The translations under genes were made by a program, and so were the position numbers. Source: an uncultured Draconibacterium sp. (GTDB lineage: Bacteria > Bacteroidota > Bacteroidia > Bacteroidales > Prolixibacteraceae). From it: a DNA stretch of 64,000 nt. Location of the stretch: NCBI RefSeq assembly GCF_963676735.1, contig NZ_OY781464.1, positions 839,001-903,000 of the forward strand, read 5' to 3'. Positions 17,482-27,438 of this stretch are shown piece after piece; position 1 is the stretch's first letter; each line of letters starts with the position of its first letter. The notes beneath the pieces were generated by a model that was not told the origin of the DNA, searched no databases, and worked only from the letters and a program-made list of their open reading frames with translations.

Positions 17482-18728
17482 TTTGTTTTGCCAATATCAA
17501 ATGCCATTAAAACCTGGCCGTGACGTTGGTATAAAACACCATTTTTTATTACCGGGTGCGAAAAATGTTCTTTTGTTCCCCTGTTAATTTTGAAACTGCT
17601 CACCTGAGTCATTTTTCCTGTTTCATTAAAATCTACCAGGGATAAGGTTCCGTTTTGCCCGTAGTAATAAAGCATATCGTCGGCTGAAATAACGGCACCC
17701 CAGCCTAATTTTAATGAATCGCAAAGTTGGCCATTTGTGGCATTAATACTTCTGAAAAGCTTTTTAGAAGTAGCACTGCCGTATAAATAGTTGTCAATTT
17801 TTACAATTCCTCCCATGTAACTGTCAAAATATTTATTTCGCCAAACTTCTGTAATTTCCGAACCATCCTCGTTTAGTTCCAGTTTAACGCCGCCGTTGCC
17901 GTCGCCCGCTGCGTAGTATATATATCCATTATCAAAAACAATACAGTTACTGTGCGTGTCGCCCATGCCTGGCTGGCGTTTTTCAACAGGCACGTTGTCT
18001 TGTGCATGTGTCCATAATAACTCACCTGTTTCCGTGTCAAAACCCATCATGTTGTAGGCCGAGAATGTCACAAAAATTTGTCGCGACGGAAGTCTGATAA
18101 GCGTTCCGGGATTGTATCCCGAGCGTTCGCCATGTCCTTTGTTACTCCAAATCAATTCGCCTGTAAAACGGTTTAAAGCCACCACATTATACTCTTTTCC
18201 TCCGGGGGTCCAAAATACTTTGTCGCCAGCGATAACCGGTGCTTCCGAGTGCCCAAAACGCGGGTAGATACCATTAAAATCCTCCATAAATCGTTTTTTC
18301 CAAACTACTTCTCCATTTGATCGATTCAGGCAAAACAGGTTTCCCATTCCTGAACCAAGGTAAATTAAATCATCAACAACAGTAGGTTGCGAGCGCGATC
18401 CCGGATAATTGATAACCCACTCTTTACCAAAAGGCACCTGCCATTTTATAGCGCCGCTCAAATCAATACAAAATAAGGTGGCCATGCTGTCAATGGCTCC
18501 GGTAATAAAAATTTCTGTTTTGGTAACAGTTGGAGTGCCATAGCCATCGCCAATATTTTCGGTATACCATAATTCAGTGGGGCCATCCTCGGGCCATATT
18601 TTTAACAGGTTGTTTTCAGGAAAAATGCCCAGGCGGTTTTCTCCCCGCCACTGGTAAACATTTGTTTGGGGTGAACTGCACGAAAATAATAAAGCTGCTA
18701 TCAGAAGAAAAAAAAGGTTTTTCATCAT
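17478..18728 (-). CDS. PQQ-like beta-propeller lipoprotein
   Basis: This 416-residue protein starts with a lipoprotein signal (MMKNLFFLLIAALLFSCSS). It continues with repeated beta-propeller blades of the PQQ/BamB type, for example VYQWRGENRLGIFPE, LFCLNRSNGEVVWKKRF, VVALNRFTGELIWSN and GFDTETGELLWTH. These blades usually form a seven- or eight-bladed scaffold in the periplasm. There is no BamB context here. The family in Bacteroidota is often annotated only as an outer membrane protein assembly factor BamB-like protein, and a function as a scaffold or quinoprotein is not decidable. The gene is convergent with folE. Confidence 0.8.
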   Translation of the reverse strand: MMKNLFFLLIAALLFSCSSPQTNVYQWRGENRLGIFPENNLLKIWPEDGPTELWYTENIGDGYGTPTVTKTEIFITGAIDSMATLFCIDLSGAIKWQVPFGKEWVINYPGSRSQPTVVDDLIYLGSGMGNLFCLNRSNGEVVWKKRFMEDFNGIYPRFGHSEAPVIAGDKVFWTPGGKEYNVVALNRFTGELIWSNKGHGERSGYNPGTLIRLPSRQIFVTFSAYNMMGFDTETGELLWTHAQDNVPVEKRQPGMGDTHSNCIVFDNGYIYYAAGDGNGGVKLELNEDGSEITEVWRNKYFDSYMGGIVKIDNYLYGSATSKKLFRSINATNGQLCDSLKLGWGAVISADDMLYYYGQNGTLSLVDFNETGKMTQVSSFKINRGTKEHFSHPVIKNGVLYQRHGQVLMAFDIGKTN

Positions 18729-18862
18729 TGTGTTTTGTTTATCAATAATGGTATAACTTTTACTCGAAATGTTACAGTTTAGCAGAAATTGTTGTGGCAG
18801 GGGAGAAGGTGCTTTTCAAAAAAACAAGCCGGTAAAAAGAGGTAAATGTGGCCTGAAATATT

Positions 18863-19840
18863 TTATGAGTTGAAATATTTATACACCTCTGGGTAGTCTT
18901 TTACTTCCATTAAATCGGCTCTTAGTTTTGCAGCTCCTGGAAATGAATTGAGGTATATTTTATAAAAGCGTTTTAGGATATTGAAATTTTTTATGCCACC
19001 CCATGTGTGCTCAAACAAACGGGTATGCTGAAGCAGTTTTTCAATGCGTTCATCTTTGGTAATTTCTGTTTTTTCAGGATTAAAAAACCAGGGGTTTTGG
19101 AAAATACCCCGGCCAATCATCACACCGTTAACACCGGTTTGTTTAACACGGTCGATCCCTTGTTGGTACGAAAAAACATCGCCGTTTCCGTGAACGGGGA
19201 TATGAGGTTTTAAGCTGTTTTTTAGTTTTACCGCTTTGGCAATTTCGTCCCAACAGGCATCGCCTTCTGATTGCATACGCTGGGTGCGGCCGTGTAAAAT
19301 AATGGCTGCAGGATCAACTTCCAGTAAATTGGCTATCCAGTTTTCGGTAATATGTTCTTTAATTCCGGTGCGGGTTTTTACGCTAACCGGCAGGTGTGTG
19401 GCTTCTTTTGTCGCAAGCACAATTTCTTTTGCACGTTCGGGGTCACCAATTAATGCGCTGCAGGCACCAATTTTAAACACTTTTTTTACGGGGCAACCCA
19501 TATTAATGTCAATACCATCAAAATTGTAATTTTTGGTAATGTATTTGGCTATGTTATGGTAAATCTCCGGATCGCTTCCCCAAATTTGCGCCACCAGTTT
19601 AACTCCCAGCTTTTTCAATAATTCTTGCTCAGAAGTGTTTACAATCAATCGTTCCGCAACACGCTTTCGTCCAACCGGATGATTCATGCCTTCAACCGAC
19701 GTAAATTCGGTAAATACGATGTGCAATTTTTGCGGAGCTGCCATGCCCATTACAATTTCACGAAAAACAGTATCGGTAACGTCTTCCATTGGGGCCAGCG
19801 AAAAAACCGGTGTATTAAATTCTTGCCAGAAATTATTCAT
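18863..19840 (-). CDS. dus: tRNA-dihydrouridine synthase
   Basis: This FMN-dependent enzyme reduces uridine to dihydrouridine in the tRNA D-loop. The 325-residue protein shows the TIM-barrel start FSLAPMEDVTDTVFR and the catalytic cysteine Cys116 in DINMGCPVKKVFK. It also has the phosphate-binding motifs VHGNGDVFS and GVMIGRGIFQNPWFF. The length fits the family. It stands 41 bases from trhO in the same direction, so two tRNA-modification genes (dihydrouridine and 5-hydroxyuridine) are together, probably in one transcript with trhO upstream. Confidence 0.93.
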   Translation of the reverse strand: MNNFWQEFNTPVFSLAPMEDVTDTVFREIVMGMAAPQKLHIVFTEFTSVEGMNHPVGRKRVAERLIVNTSEQELLKKLGVKLVAQIWGSDPEIYHNIAKYITKNYNFDGIDINMGCPVKKVFKIGACSALIGDPERAKEIVLATKEATHLPVSVKTRTGIKEHITENWIANLLEVDPAAIILHGRTQRMQSEGDACWDEIAKAVKLKNSLKPHIPVHGNGDVFSYQQGIDRVKQTGVNGVMIGRGIFQNPWFFNPEKTEITKDERIEKLLQHTRLFEHTWGGIKNFNILKRFYKIYLNSFPGAAKLRADLMEVKDYPEVYKYFNS

Positions 19841-19880
19841 GATGCAAAATTACCAAAACATATAAAAGTGTACAATGCAA

Positions 19881-20909
19881 TTATTTCTGTTGCTCGAGTT
19901 GCATTAACGAAAGGCTTTTTCTGAATTTCCGACTGTTTCCAAACCCAATGCGCAAATTGGATGGACGGCCGGTGTCTTGCATTTTCTCGTGGGCACATTC
20001 GGGAGTGCAGCAACCGTGATATTTTTCGGCACACTCCGGGCACTGGATAAATAGAATATGGCAGCCGTGATTATCGCAGTTGGTATGCGAATCACAGGGC
20101 TTTCCACACTGATGACATTTCGAAATAATTTCGCCGTTCACACTTTCGCCCAAACGTTCGTCAAACACAAAGTTTTTACCTAAGAACTTTGAATCGAGCT
20201 TTGCCGCTTTTATCTGACGGGCATATTCCAAAACGCCACCATGCAACTGGTTTACATCGTTAAAACCCTGGTGTTTCAGGTAGGCACTGGCTTTTTCGCA
20301 ACGAATTCCTCCGGTGCAGTACAACAGTATTTTCTGGTCCTTTTTGTTTTCAAGCAGGTCGGTAACCATTTCAAGCTCCTCCCGAAAAGTATCCGCTTCG
20401 GGGCAAATGGCTCCTTCAAAATGGCCAATCTCGCTTTCGTAGTAGTTGCGCATATCAACAAGCACAGTGTTTTCTTTGCCAATTTCGTTGTGGAATTCAA
20501 GTCCGCTCAGGTGTTTTCCAACGTTGGTAACATCGTAGGCATGGTCATCCAAACCATCGGCAACAAGTTTAGGACGTACTTTAATGGTTAGTTTATAAAA
20601 CGATTTACCATCATCTTCAATGGCATATTTTATAGGTATTTCATTCAGAATTTCATATTTTTTCATTGTTTTAAGAAATGCTTCGAAGTGATGCTCCGGA
20701 ACACTCATTTGTGCATTAATTCCTTCGCGGGCAACATAAATGCGGCCAAAGCAATCCAGGGGAAACCAGTCACGAAAAAGTTCATCGCGAAATGCCTGCG
20801 GATCCTCCAGAATACGATAACGATAAAATGAAATCGTTTTTCGTTGAAAGCTTTCTTCAGCGAGCCTTTTTTTTAGTTCTTCTTTATTTACCCTGTTGTA
20901 TAAAAACAT
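19881..20909 (-). CDS. trhO: tRNA uridine(34) hydroxylase, rhodanese family
   Basis: TrhO (YceA) makes 5-hydroxyuridine at tRNA position 34. The open frame reaches 20945, but ATG 20909 (MFLYNRVNKEEL) is the likely start, giving 342 residues. An N-terminal acylphosphatase-like domain (FGRIYVAREGINAQMS) is followed by a rhodanese domain with active loop LLYCTGGIRCEKAS. A C-terminal Cys-rich zinc-like tail carries many CxxC pairs (CHQCGKPC, CPEC, CTPEC). All parts match the family. Confidence 0.9.
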   Translation of the reverse strand: MFLYNRVNKEELKKRLAEESFQRKTISFYRYRILEDPQAFRDELFRDWFPLDCFGRIYVAREGINAQMSVPEHHFEAFLKTMKKYEILNEIPIKYAIEDDGKSFYKLTIKVRPKLVADGLDDHAYDVTNVGKHLSGLEFHNEIGKENTVLVDMRNYYESEIGHFEGAICPEADTFREELEMVTDLLENKKDQKILLYCTGGIRCEKASAYLKHQGFNDVNQLHGGVLEYARQIKAAKLDSKFLGKNFVFDERLGESVNGEIISKCHQCGKPCDSHTNCDNHGCHILFIQCPECAEKYHGCCTPECAHEKMQDTGRPSNLRIGFGNSRKFRKSLSLMQLEQQK

Positions 20910-20998
20910 AACTGCAATGTTTATAAATGCGCGGCAAAAATACACAAAACAATAAAAAGAGCAAAAAAGAGCTTAAAATCTTAATAGGAGGCAAAAGA

Positions 20999-21024
20999 AA
21001 ACCCGAATTGTTAAATCCGGGTTT
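20999..21024 (-). terminator. Hairpin behind the subtilase remnant
   Basis: A 7-bp stem (AAACCCG/CGGGTTT, 12-base loop) lies just past the stop of the degraded protease fragment on the minus strand, with T-rich flank on that strand. It is the probable old terminator of that gene. Confidence 0.5.
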
Positions 21025-21047
21025 ATTAATCAGATCTGTTATTTTAT

Positions 21048-21248
<201 letters not shown>

Positions 21249-21339
21249 TCAGAAACAGATCCACGGGGTAGAATTGTTTCTAGTGAAAAAATAAATTAAA
21301 AGCGTTTTGTGTTTATTTAGGACTAGTCAGATTTAAACG

Positions 21340-21843
21340 CTATTTTAATAATTCACTTACTTTCTCAATAATTCCCTTGAATTCATCCTCCTTAAAACCA
21401 ATAGAAGCAACTGCAATTTTACCATTTTTATCAATTACGAAATTACGCGGAATATTTTGCTTGGCATATTTTGAAAAGATATCGCGTTTTGGGTCGGGGT
21501 AAAATGGCATTTTGTAGCCTTTTTCTTTTTTGAAATTATGTACCGTCGTCCAATCATGTTCGCGGCCAATTACCAGTACTTCAAATGCCTGGTCTTTAAA
21601 TTTTTCGTATACTTCCTTGTCGAGGTGGGGCAGTTCCTTTCGGCAGGGCGGACACCAATCGGCAAAAAAGTTTATCCACACCACTTTGCCTTTTAAATCG
21701 GAAAGCTGTTTTTCTGATCCATCTTCGAGCACGATGGTGAAATCGGGAGCTAATTCCCCTTCTTTAACCAGAGTGAAAGCATCTTGTGCGAAGCTGCTAA
21801 ACGAAAAAAATGTGATAAAAATGAGTATTGATAATTGTTTCAT
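21340..21843 (-). CDS. TlpA-like secreted thioredoxin-fold protein
   Basis: This 167-residue protein has a signal peptide (MKQLSILIFITFFSFSSFAQ) and a thioredoxin/AhpC-TSA fold with active site Cys64-Pro-Pro-Cys67 in FADWCPPCRKELP. The cis-proline region follows (IPRNFVIDKNGKI). Such proteins act as thiol-disulfide reductants or resa-type oxidoreductases in the periplasm. Neighbours give no partner, so the substrate (cytochrome c maturation or general protein thiols) is not known. Confidence 0.88.
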   Translation of the reverse strand: MKQLSILIFITFFSFSSFAQDAFTLVKEGELAPDFTIVLEDGSEKQLSDLKGKVVWINFFADWCPPCRKELPHLDKEVYEKFKDQAFEVLVIGREHDWTTVHNFKKEKGYKMPFYPDPKRDIFSKYAKQNIPRNFVIDKNGKIAVASIGFKEDEFKGIIEKVSELLK

Positions 21844-21904
21844 TATTCCGTTTTATATATGTAAATAGACTTTTAAAAATATAGCTATTGCGAAGAAAGT
21901 AAAT

Positions 21905-23383
21905 TTAGTATTCTATTTCAACTCTTTTTATGAATGAATAATGTCTGGCTGCCTCAATAGACGAAAAGTATAATGCGTTAATTTGTGTGAGGTGGGGCGG
22001 AATAAAAATATGCCCCTGAATACCACTTTTCGTTAAAGGTAATCTGCCAAAGTCTGATTCAACAAAGCCATTTCTAAATTTCCCGTTTTTGTATTTTTCT
22101 TTAAGAATTATTTCATCGTTTTGCTGGTAGGTCCATACGCCGTTGCGGTTGGTTTTTAAAAACTCGCCTTTTAACACAAAAGAGAGGTCTTTCCATTTTT
22201 CGGTAACAATTTCAAAAGATCCGGTGCCGGAAGTTATTTCAGCGTTTGGATTGTTTTTATTGATGATTTTAATTTCAAAGGTCTCATTCTTAAAAATGAT
22301 TTTCATGTCTAATTCGCCATCTTTTAGGAAGTAATTCCATATTCCAATGGGCTGTGTGTGGTTAAATTGGGCATGAAGTTTAGGGTTTCCGTTTTTATAA
22401 TATTCTGCGTAATCACCAACAATTTTTGTGCGCTCCAATCTTCCTGTTGCAAAAAGTTCTCCGGTGATATAGTAATCTTTAAATTCTCCTCCAAAATTAT
22501 TAAGAGCTTTGGTCCAGAAGGCTTCCCGGTAATAGCTGGCCTTCTCGGGTAAACAAATCTGCCAGTTTTCGTTAAAGTATACTTTTACCTTTCGGTTGTT
22601 GTTTTTTTCCAAAAAATCATAACGTCGATTTTTCGGTTGCCGATAGTATATCGTATCCGAAATAATACCAGCTAATCTTGTGTCGAGCGCTCTCGAAAGT
22701 GTATCAGTGTGGCCCCGTGCTTCCAGTAAATGGGTGCAGCCATTGCAATAAGCACTTAAAGCAATACAGTTTATATCTCCTCCAAGTACAAATGCTTTTT
22801 CCAGATTGGCACAGAATTTATCAAGGCTATCAAGGTAAAAACTGCACACGGCACAATTAATATAAACCGAAGCATTTTCGGGCGTATACTGTTTAACCCG
22901 GTTATAAAATACCAGTGCCGAATCGTATTTCTCGTTTAACCGATAATAGTTTCCGGCAAACTGGCTCATGTAAACCAGTTTTGTCTGGCTAAAATCTTCT
23001 GCAGCTATTTCAATGGCCGGCACAAAATAGTTGATGGCATTTGCCGAATCTTTCCAGTGTTTATAAATGTTACCCAGGGCATACCGGGTTTCAGCATTAT
23101 TTGGTTCCAGGTTAATGTTCGTTTTGAAATCAGCAATGGCCCCAATGGTATCTTTTAAATGCAGTTTACAAAGTGCCCTGTTTTGATAAATAAAAAAGGC
23201 TTCGGAGTCATCGCTAATGGCTTCATCAAAAAGCTGAAGTGCCTCGTGGTATTTCTTTTCAGTCATTAACAGGTAGCCATCATAATTTTTTTGGGCAACT
23301 TTTCGGTTAATGTATTTTTTCTGGGCATAAATTGTTTGAAAGCTGAACAGAAGAATGATGCTTATAATAAGAGGTTTTAACAT
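21905..23383 (-). CDS. TPR and MORN-type repeat secreted protein
   Basis: The frame is open from 23452, but ATG 23383 (MLKPLIISIILLFSFQTIYAQ) places the signal peptide correctly, giving 492 residues. The N-terminal half holds about five TPRs (KKYHEALQLFDEAISDD, NNAETRYALGNIYKHW, YDSALVFYNRVKQYTPE). The C-terminal half has antitoxin YwqK/MORN-like strand repeats (GEFKDYYITGELFATGRLE, YAEYYKNGNPKLHAQF, GIWNYFLKDGELDM). It ends with a short segment IEAARHYSFIKRVEIEY. It is probably a periplasmic or outer-membrane scaffold; the function is unknown. Confidence 0.75.
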   Translation of the reverse strand: MLKPLIISIILLFSFQTIYAQKKYINRKVAQKNYDGYLLMTEKKYHEALQLFDEAISDDSEAFFIYQNRALCKLHLKDTIGAIADFKTNINLEPNNAETRYALGNIYKHWKDSANAINYFVPAIEIAAEDFSQTKLVYMSQFAGNYYRLNEKYDSALVFYNRVKQYTPENASVYINCAVCSFYLDSLDKFCANLEKAFVLGGDINCIALSAYCNGCTHLLEARGHTDTLSRALDTRLAGIISDTIYYRQPKNRRYDFLEKNNNRKVKVYFNENWQICLPEKASYYREAFWTKALNNFGGEFKDYYITGELFATGRLERTKIVGDYAEYYKNGNPKLHAQFNHTQPIGIWNYFLKDGELDMKIIFKNETFEIKIINKNNPNAEITSGTGSFEIVTEKWKDLSFVLKGEFLKTNRNGVWTYQQNDEIILKEKYKNGKFRNGFVESDFGRLPLTKSGIQGHIFIPPHLTQINALYFSSIEAARHYSFIKRVEIEY

Positions 23384-23446
23384 ATTGGTTTTGGCTTTTT
23401 TGTTTGTGTTAAATGATGGGAAGTTAACAATAAATATTAGAAACAA

Positions 23447-23475
23447 AAACACCCGCTCATTTTAAGCAGGTGTTT
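23447..23475 (-). terminator. Terminator of purC
   Basis: Stem AAACACC/GGTGTTT extended by GCT/AGC with one mismatch and a 7-base loop is followed on the minus strand by a T-rich tract. It lies 25 bases past the purC stop. Confidence 0.7.
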
Positions 23476-23499
23476 CAGTTTATTAGCAAGTGGTGTTTT

Positions 23500-24453
23500 T
23501 TATGCTTGTTTTTTTAAAAAATCGTTGACGGCATTTTCAATGCGCTCTTCAATTTTTGTAGTATCCGATTTTACAAATTTATCGCCGGTAATACTTTCGA
23601 AAAGCTCAATGTAGCGTTCCGATACCTGGTTTACAAATTCTTCCGGAATTTCCGGTAAAACATCGCCTTCGCGCCCCTGGAAATTATTTTCCATTAACCA
23701 TTCGCGCACAAATTCTTTCGAAAGCTGCTTCTGGTTTTCACCTTTATCAAATCGCTCCTGGTAACCATCGGCGTAAAAATAACGCGACGAGTCGGGTGTG
23801 TGAATCTCATCAATCAGGTAAATCTGGCCATCTTTTTTACCAAACTCGTATTTGGTATCCACCAGTATTAATCCCATTTCTTTGGCAATTTCGCTACCAC
23901 GTTTAAATAGTTCAAGCGAAATACGCTCCAGTTCCACATAGTCTTCTTCAGAAACCAGGCCTTGTTTTATAATCTCTTCTCTCGAAATATTTTCGTCGTG
24001 AGCACCTTGCTCAGCCTTTGTAGTTGGTGTTAACAGCGGCTCCGGAAAGGCCTGGTGTTCTTTTAAACCTTCCGGAAGTGGAACGCCGCAAATATCGCGA
24101 CCCCCATTTTTGTACAGGCGCCACGAGCTTCCGGTTAAGTATCCGCGCACAATCATTTCAACCGGAAATGTTTCGCAAAAATGACCTACTGTAACGTTCG
24201 GGTCAGGTGTTGCAATTTTCCAGTTTGGAACAATGTCGGCAGTGGCATCCAGAAATTTTTCTGCAATTTGGTTAAGTACCTGTCCCTTAAAAGGAATTCC
24301 TTTCGGAAGAACCACATCGAATGCTGAAATACGATCGGAAACGACCATTACCAAAAAATCGTCGTTAATGTTGTAAACGTCGCGAACCTTTCCTTTATAA
24401 TGGCTTTTTTGCCCCGGAAAATTAAAAGCTGTTTTTGTAAGTGCGTTGCCCAT
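23500..24453 (-). CDS. purC: Phosphoribosylaminoimidazole-succinocarboxamide synthase
   Basis: This purine-biosynthesis enzyme joins CAIR and aspartate with ATP to give SAICAR. The 317-residue protein carries the family motifs. These include [26 protein letters not shown] near the N-terminus (a spaced pattern), [32 protein letters not shown] and [12 protein letters not shown]. The length fits the single-domain bacterial/plant-like form. The gene is alone, with a terminator behind it. No purine riboswitch is evident upstream. Confidence 0.96.
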   Translation of the reverse strand: MGNALTKTAFNFPGQKSHYKGKVRDVYNINDDFLVMVVSDRISAFDVVLPKGIPFKGQVLNQIAEKFLDATADIVPNWKIATPDPNVTVGHFCETFPVEMIVRGYLTGSSWRLYKNGGRDICGVPLPEGLKEHQAFPEPLLTPTTKAEQGAHDENISREEIIKQGLVSEEDYVELERISLELFKRGSEIAKEMGLILVDTKYEFGKKDGQIYLIDEIHTPDSSRYFYADGYQERFDKGENQKQLSKEFVREWLMENNFQGREGDVLPEIPEEFVNQVSERYIELFESITGDKFVKSDTTKIEERIENAVNDFLKKQA

Positions 24454-24626
24454 TTTTTATTGAATATTTATTTGTTGATGAATTTCGGTATGTATAGTAA
24501 CAATGATTTATAACTCAGTTTTAATACAAATTTATGCCGTTTTTGTTTAAGTTTTTAACAGGCAAAACCCCAAAAATATATTGTGGTATAAATGTTTGTA
24601 TTCCTTGCGTTTATGTTGTGAACATT

Positions 24627-25604
24627 TTATTCCTTCACATCCGTTTTTGTGTGTGCATGCTCATCAGCATGTTTATCGTAAGCTTCAACAATATCGCGCA
24701 CCAGTTTGTGCCGCACAATATCTTTTTTATCAAAATATATGGTTGATATACTTTTAATCCCTTTCAAAATTTTTAGTGCCTGAACCAAACCCGAGTTGCT
24801 TTTGCGGGGCAGGTCTATTTGGGTGATGTCGCCGGTAATTATAAATTTAGCATTCATTCCCATTCGCGTTAAAAACATTTTTAACTGGTTAACGGTGGTA
24901 TTCTGGGCTTCGTCTAAAATAACATAGGCATTGCTGAGTGTACGTCCGCGCATAAAGGCGAGCGGGGCAATTTGTATGGTTCCGTCTTTCATAAATTCTT
25001 CCAGTTTTTTAGCCGGAATCATATCTTGCAGGGCATCGTAAAGCGGTTGCAGGTAAGGATCAATTTTGTCTTTTAAATCGCCCGGAAGAAATCCGAGGTT
25101 CTCACCGGCCTCAACAGCCGGACGGCTTAATATTATTTTGCGTATTTCTTTATTTTTTAGCGCTCTGACAGCCAGGGCAATTGCAGTGTAGGTTTTTCCG
25201 GTACCGGCAGGGCCTATGGCAAAAATAAGATCGCTTTTTGCGTTTGCCTCCACCAATCGGCGCTGGTTGGGTGTGCGGGCTCTCACGGGTTTTCCACTAT
25301 TGCCAAAAACAATAATGTCGGGTTCGTTGCTTCCGTTTTCTTCCAATGTTGATATTCCCGAAGCCATTAATTCGTTGATAATCTCTTCGGTAAGTATATT
25401 AAACTGAAAATAATGGTCGAGCAGGAGGGCGAACTTCTTTTCAAAAGCCTTAATTTCTTTTGGTTCTCCCTGAATAAAGAGTGCATGCCCGCGTGCCGTG
25501 ATATTTATCTTTGGGAAAAGCCGCTTTATAAGTTCTATTTTTGAATTGTTTACTCCAAAAAATTCAAGGAGATCAATTCCTTCAAGTAGTATTTGTTTAT
25601 CCAA
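24627..25604 (-). CDS. phoH: PhoH family P-loop ATPase
   Basis: This 325-residue cytoplasmic ATPase has an N-terminal KH-like region (about 1-70). The P-loop is GPAGTGKT at residues 131-138, Walker B is YVILDEAQN, and the sensor-type sequence is ITGDITQIDLP. Length and motif order match bacterial PhoH (YbeZ-like) proteins, thought to act in RNA metabolism and ribosome maturation. The usual partner ybeY is not adjacent here. Confidence 0.93.
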   Translation of the reverse strand: MDKQILLEGIDLLEFFGVNNSKIELIKRLFPKINITARGHALFIQGEPKEIKAFEKKFALLLDHYFQFNILTEEIINELMASGISTLEENGSNEPDIIVFGNSGKPVRARTPNQRRLVEANAKSDLIFAIGPAGTGKTYTAIALAVRALKNKEIRKIILSRPAVEAGENLGFLPGDLKDKIDPYLQPLYDALQDMIPAKKLEEFMKDGTIQIAPLAFMRGRTLSNAYVILDEAQNTTVNQLKMFLTRMGMNAKFIITGDITQIDLPRKSNSGLVQALKILKGIKSISTIYFDKKDIVRHKLVRDIVEAYDKHADEHAHTKTDVKE

Positions 25605-25738
25605 TGTTAATACTTAAAAATTGAGCAGTGCAAATTTACGAAAATTAATTGCCACTTTCTAAAGTCGGAATAATCCGTCGCTAAAATTAAATTTGAGGAA
25701 AAATAAAGAGGAAATTGTAATTGATTGCGCCAGCGTTA

Positions 25739-25888
25739 TTATTTCGAAAACATTTTCACTATCCATAGAATGAGGTACAGACCTAAGCCAACTCCAAAGA
25801 TTAGTACGCCTATAACAAAAGCAATTCTAATGGTTGAAACATTCCATCCTAATTTACCGCTAAGCCATTCAGAAACTCCTAAAATCAT
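25739..25888 (-). CDS. Short PspC-domain membrane protein (49 residues)
   Basis: A 49-codon minus-strand frame starts at ATG 25888 and reads MILGVSEWLSGKLGWNVS, then a basic-Ile stretch and one long hydrophobic helix ending LILWIVKMFSK. This is the compact PspC core: a G-V-x-x-W-L/G-W-x-V-x-x-I-R-I pattern followed by a membrane helix. It is probably an inner-membrane stress-related protein. An opposite-strand frame over the same bases has no coding features. Confidence 0.75.
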   Translation of the reverse strand: MILGVSEWLSGKLGWNVSTIRIAFVIGVLIFGVGLGLYLILWIVKMFSK

Positions 25889-26018
25889 AAAAAACTGTTT
25901 AAAAAATTATGCAAACAAGATAGAATTATTTCTTTATAACTCTGCAAAAGTTTTACTAAAGTTATGTCTTGTTAATGCGAGGAATACTTAAATTCGGGTA
26001 GAATTTGAAAGTAGATTT

Positions 26019-26795
26019 ATGCAAAGAAAAGTTGAAGAATTTAAGCGCTTACTGGATATAATGGATGAACTGCGCGAGAAATGTCCGTGGGATAAAAAAC
26101 AAACCCTGGAATCGTTGCGAAAACTTACCATTGAAGAAACCTATGAATTGGGGGATGCCATTTTAAAAAGCGATTTGCAGGAGATAAAAAAAGAGTTGGG
26201 CGATTTACTTTTACACATTGTTTTTTATGCCAAAATAGGCCACGAAAAAGGGGCTTTTGATATTGGCGATGTGTTGGAAGGAATAAACGAAAAGCTGATT
26301 TATCGGCATCCACATATTTTTGGCGATGTTGACGTTGATGGCTCGGCCGATAAAGTGGCAGAAAACTGGGAGGCCCTAAAACTGAAAGAGAAAGGTGGAA
26401 ACAAGCGTGTTTTAGAAGGGGTGCCTGCAGCTATGCCGGCTTTGGTAAAAGCCAATCGTATTCAGGAAAAAGCCCGTGGAGTGGGTTTTGATTGGGAATA
26501 CAAAGAGCAGGTTTGGGACAAGGTGAAGGAGGAAGTTGAAGAGTTAAACCACGAAATTGACAAAGCCGACACGGATAAAATGGAGGGCGAATTTGGCGAT
26601 TTGCTTTTTGCTGTGGTTAATGCTGCCCGTTTGTATGGAATTGATCCGGAAGCAGCTCTGGAACGTACCAACCTAAAATTTATTAAACGCTTTAATTTTC
26701 TTGAAAGTAAAACGCTGATGCAGGGAAAAAGTCTGCACGATATGAGTCTGTCCGAAATGGATGAGATTTGGGAAGAAGCTAAAAAGCAAGAATAA
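26019..26795 (+). CDS. mazG: Nucleoside triphosphate pyrophosphohydrolase MazG
   Basis: MazG hydrolyses NTPs/dNTPs to monophosphate and pyrophosphate and is linked to house-cleaning and the stringent response. The 258-residue protein has two MazG repeats. The N-terminal one shows CPWDKKQTLESLRKLTIEETYE and KKELGDLLLHIVFYAKI. The C-terminal one shows the EExxE-type metal site KVKEEVEELNHEI and EGEFGDLLFAVVNAARL. Length and layout match the E. coli-type enzyme. Confidence 0.95.
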   Translation: MQRKVEEFKRLLDIMDELREKCPWDKKQTLESLRKLTIEETYELGDAILKSDLQEIKKELGDLLLHIVFYAKIGHEKGAFDIGDVLEGINEKLIYRHPHIFGDVDVDGSADKVAENWEALKLKEKGGNKRVLEGVPAAMPALVKANRIQEKARGVGFDWEYKEQVWDKVKEEVEELNHEIDKADTDKMEGEFGDLLFAVVNAARLYGIDPEAALERTNLKFIKRFNFLESKTLMQGKSLHDMSLSEMDEIWEEAKKQE

Positions 26796-26823
26796 ACCGG
26801 CGCTTAAAGCCGCAAATCAAATA

Positions 26824-27402
26824 CTAATCTGTTTTAATCTTTTTCAGCAGCCAGCTCATGTTTTCGGCAAGGATGCGTATGGTCTGAATACCTTCTTCAT
26901 CCTTTAGCACATCGCCTTTGTTTTTACCAAAAGCAAAATTCCAATAACTCGAGCCCGGAACAATCATTTGGTTAATCAGGAAAAATCGGTTCATGGTATC
27001 AAAGGTGGGCAATGCACCACCCCTGCGAACAGAAATAATTCCTGCACCAACTTTTCGTTTTAATAAATGTCCGTTGCCGCGGGTAACATAACCGGCAACG
27101 TCCATCAGCGCTTTTATTTCGGTAGTAACATCCGAAAAATACACCGGCGAACCAAGGATAATTCCATCGGCTTCAATCATTTTTTCAATACAAACATTCA
27201 GCAGGTTATTTTTAATATGGCATTTACGGTCTTGTATTTCGCGGCATTTACCACAGGCTGTGCAGCCATGAACCGGTTTGTTGCCCAGCTGAACCACCTC
27301 GGTTTCAAAAACTTCTGCCTGAAAGATTTTAAACATCTCTTCAATGAGCAAGGATGTATTTCCGTTTTTTCTTGGGCTTCCGTTAATTGCAACTATTTTC
27401 AT
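26824..27402 (-). CDS. NADPH-dependent FMN reductase / iron-sulfur flavoprotein-like
   Basis: This 192-residue flavodoxin-fold protein starts with the FMN phosphate loop INGSPRKNGNTSLL. It has a compact cysteine motif HGCTACGKCREIQDRKC (about residues 45-63) typical of iron-sulfur flavoproteins, and the second FMN contact DGIILGSPVYFSDVT. It probably transfers electrons in the cytoplasm with an unknown partner. It is convergent with mazG with a 28-base gap. The next gene upstream (DUF4159) is on the same strand. Confidence 0.85.
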   Translation of the reverse strand: MKIVAINGSPRKNGNTSLLIEEMFKIFQAEVFETEVVQLGNKPVHGCTACGKCREIQDRKCHIKNNLLNVCIEKMIEADGIILGSPVYFSDVTTEIKALMDVAGYVTRGNGHLLKRKVGAGIISVRRGGALPTFDTMNRFFLINQMIVPGSSYWNFAFGKNKGDVLKDEEGIQTIRILAENMSWLLKKIKTD

Positions 27403-27438
27403 TTAATAAATTGATAGATTTTAAATTTTCTAAATAGT

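Noticed and set aside
25725..25991. Plus-strand open frame of 88 codons
   Set aside because: It is antisense to the PspC-like gene, has atypical composition and shows no motif.
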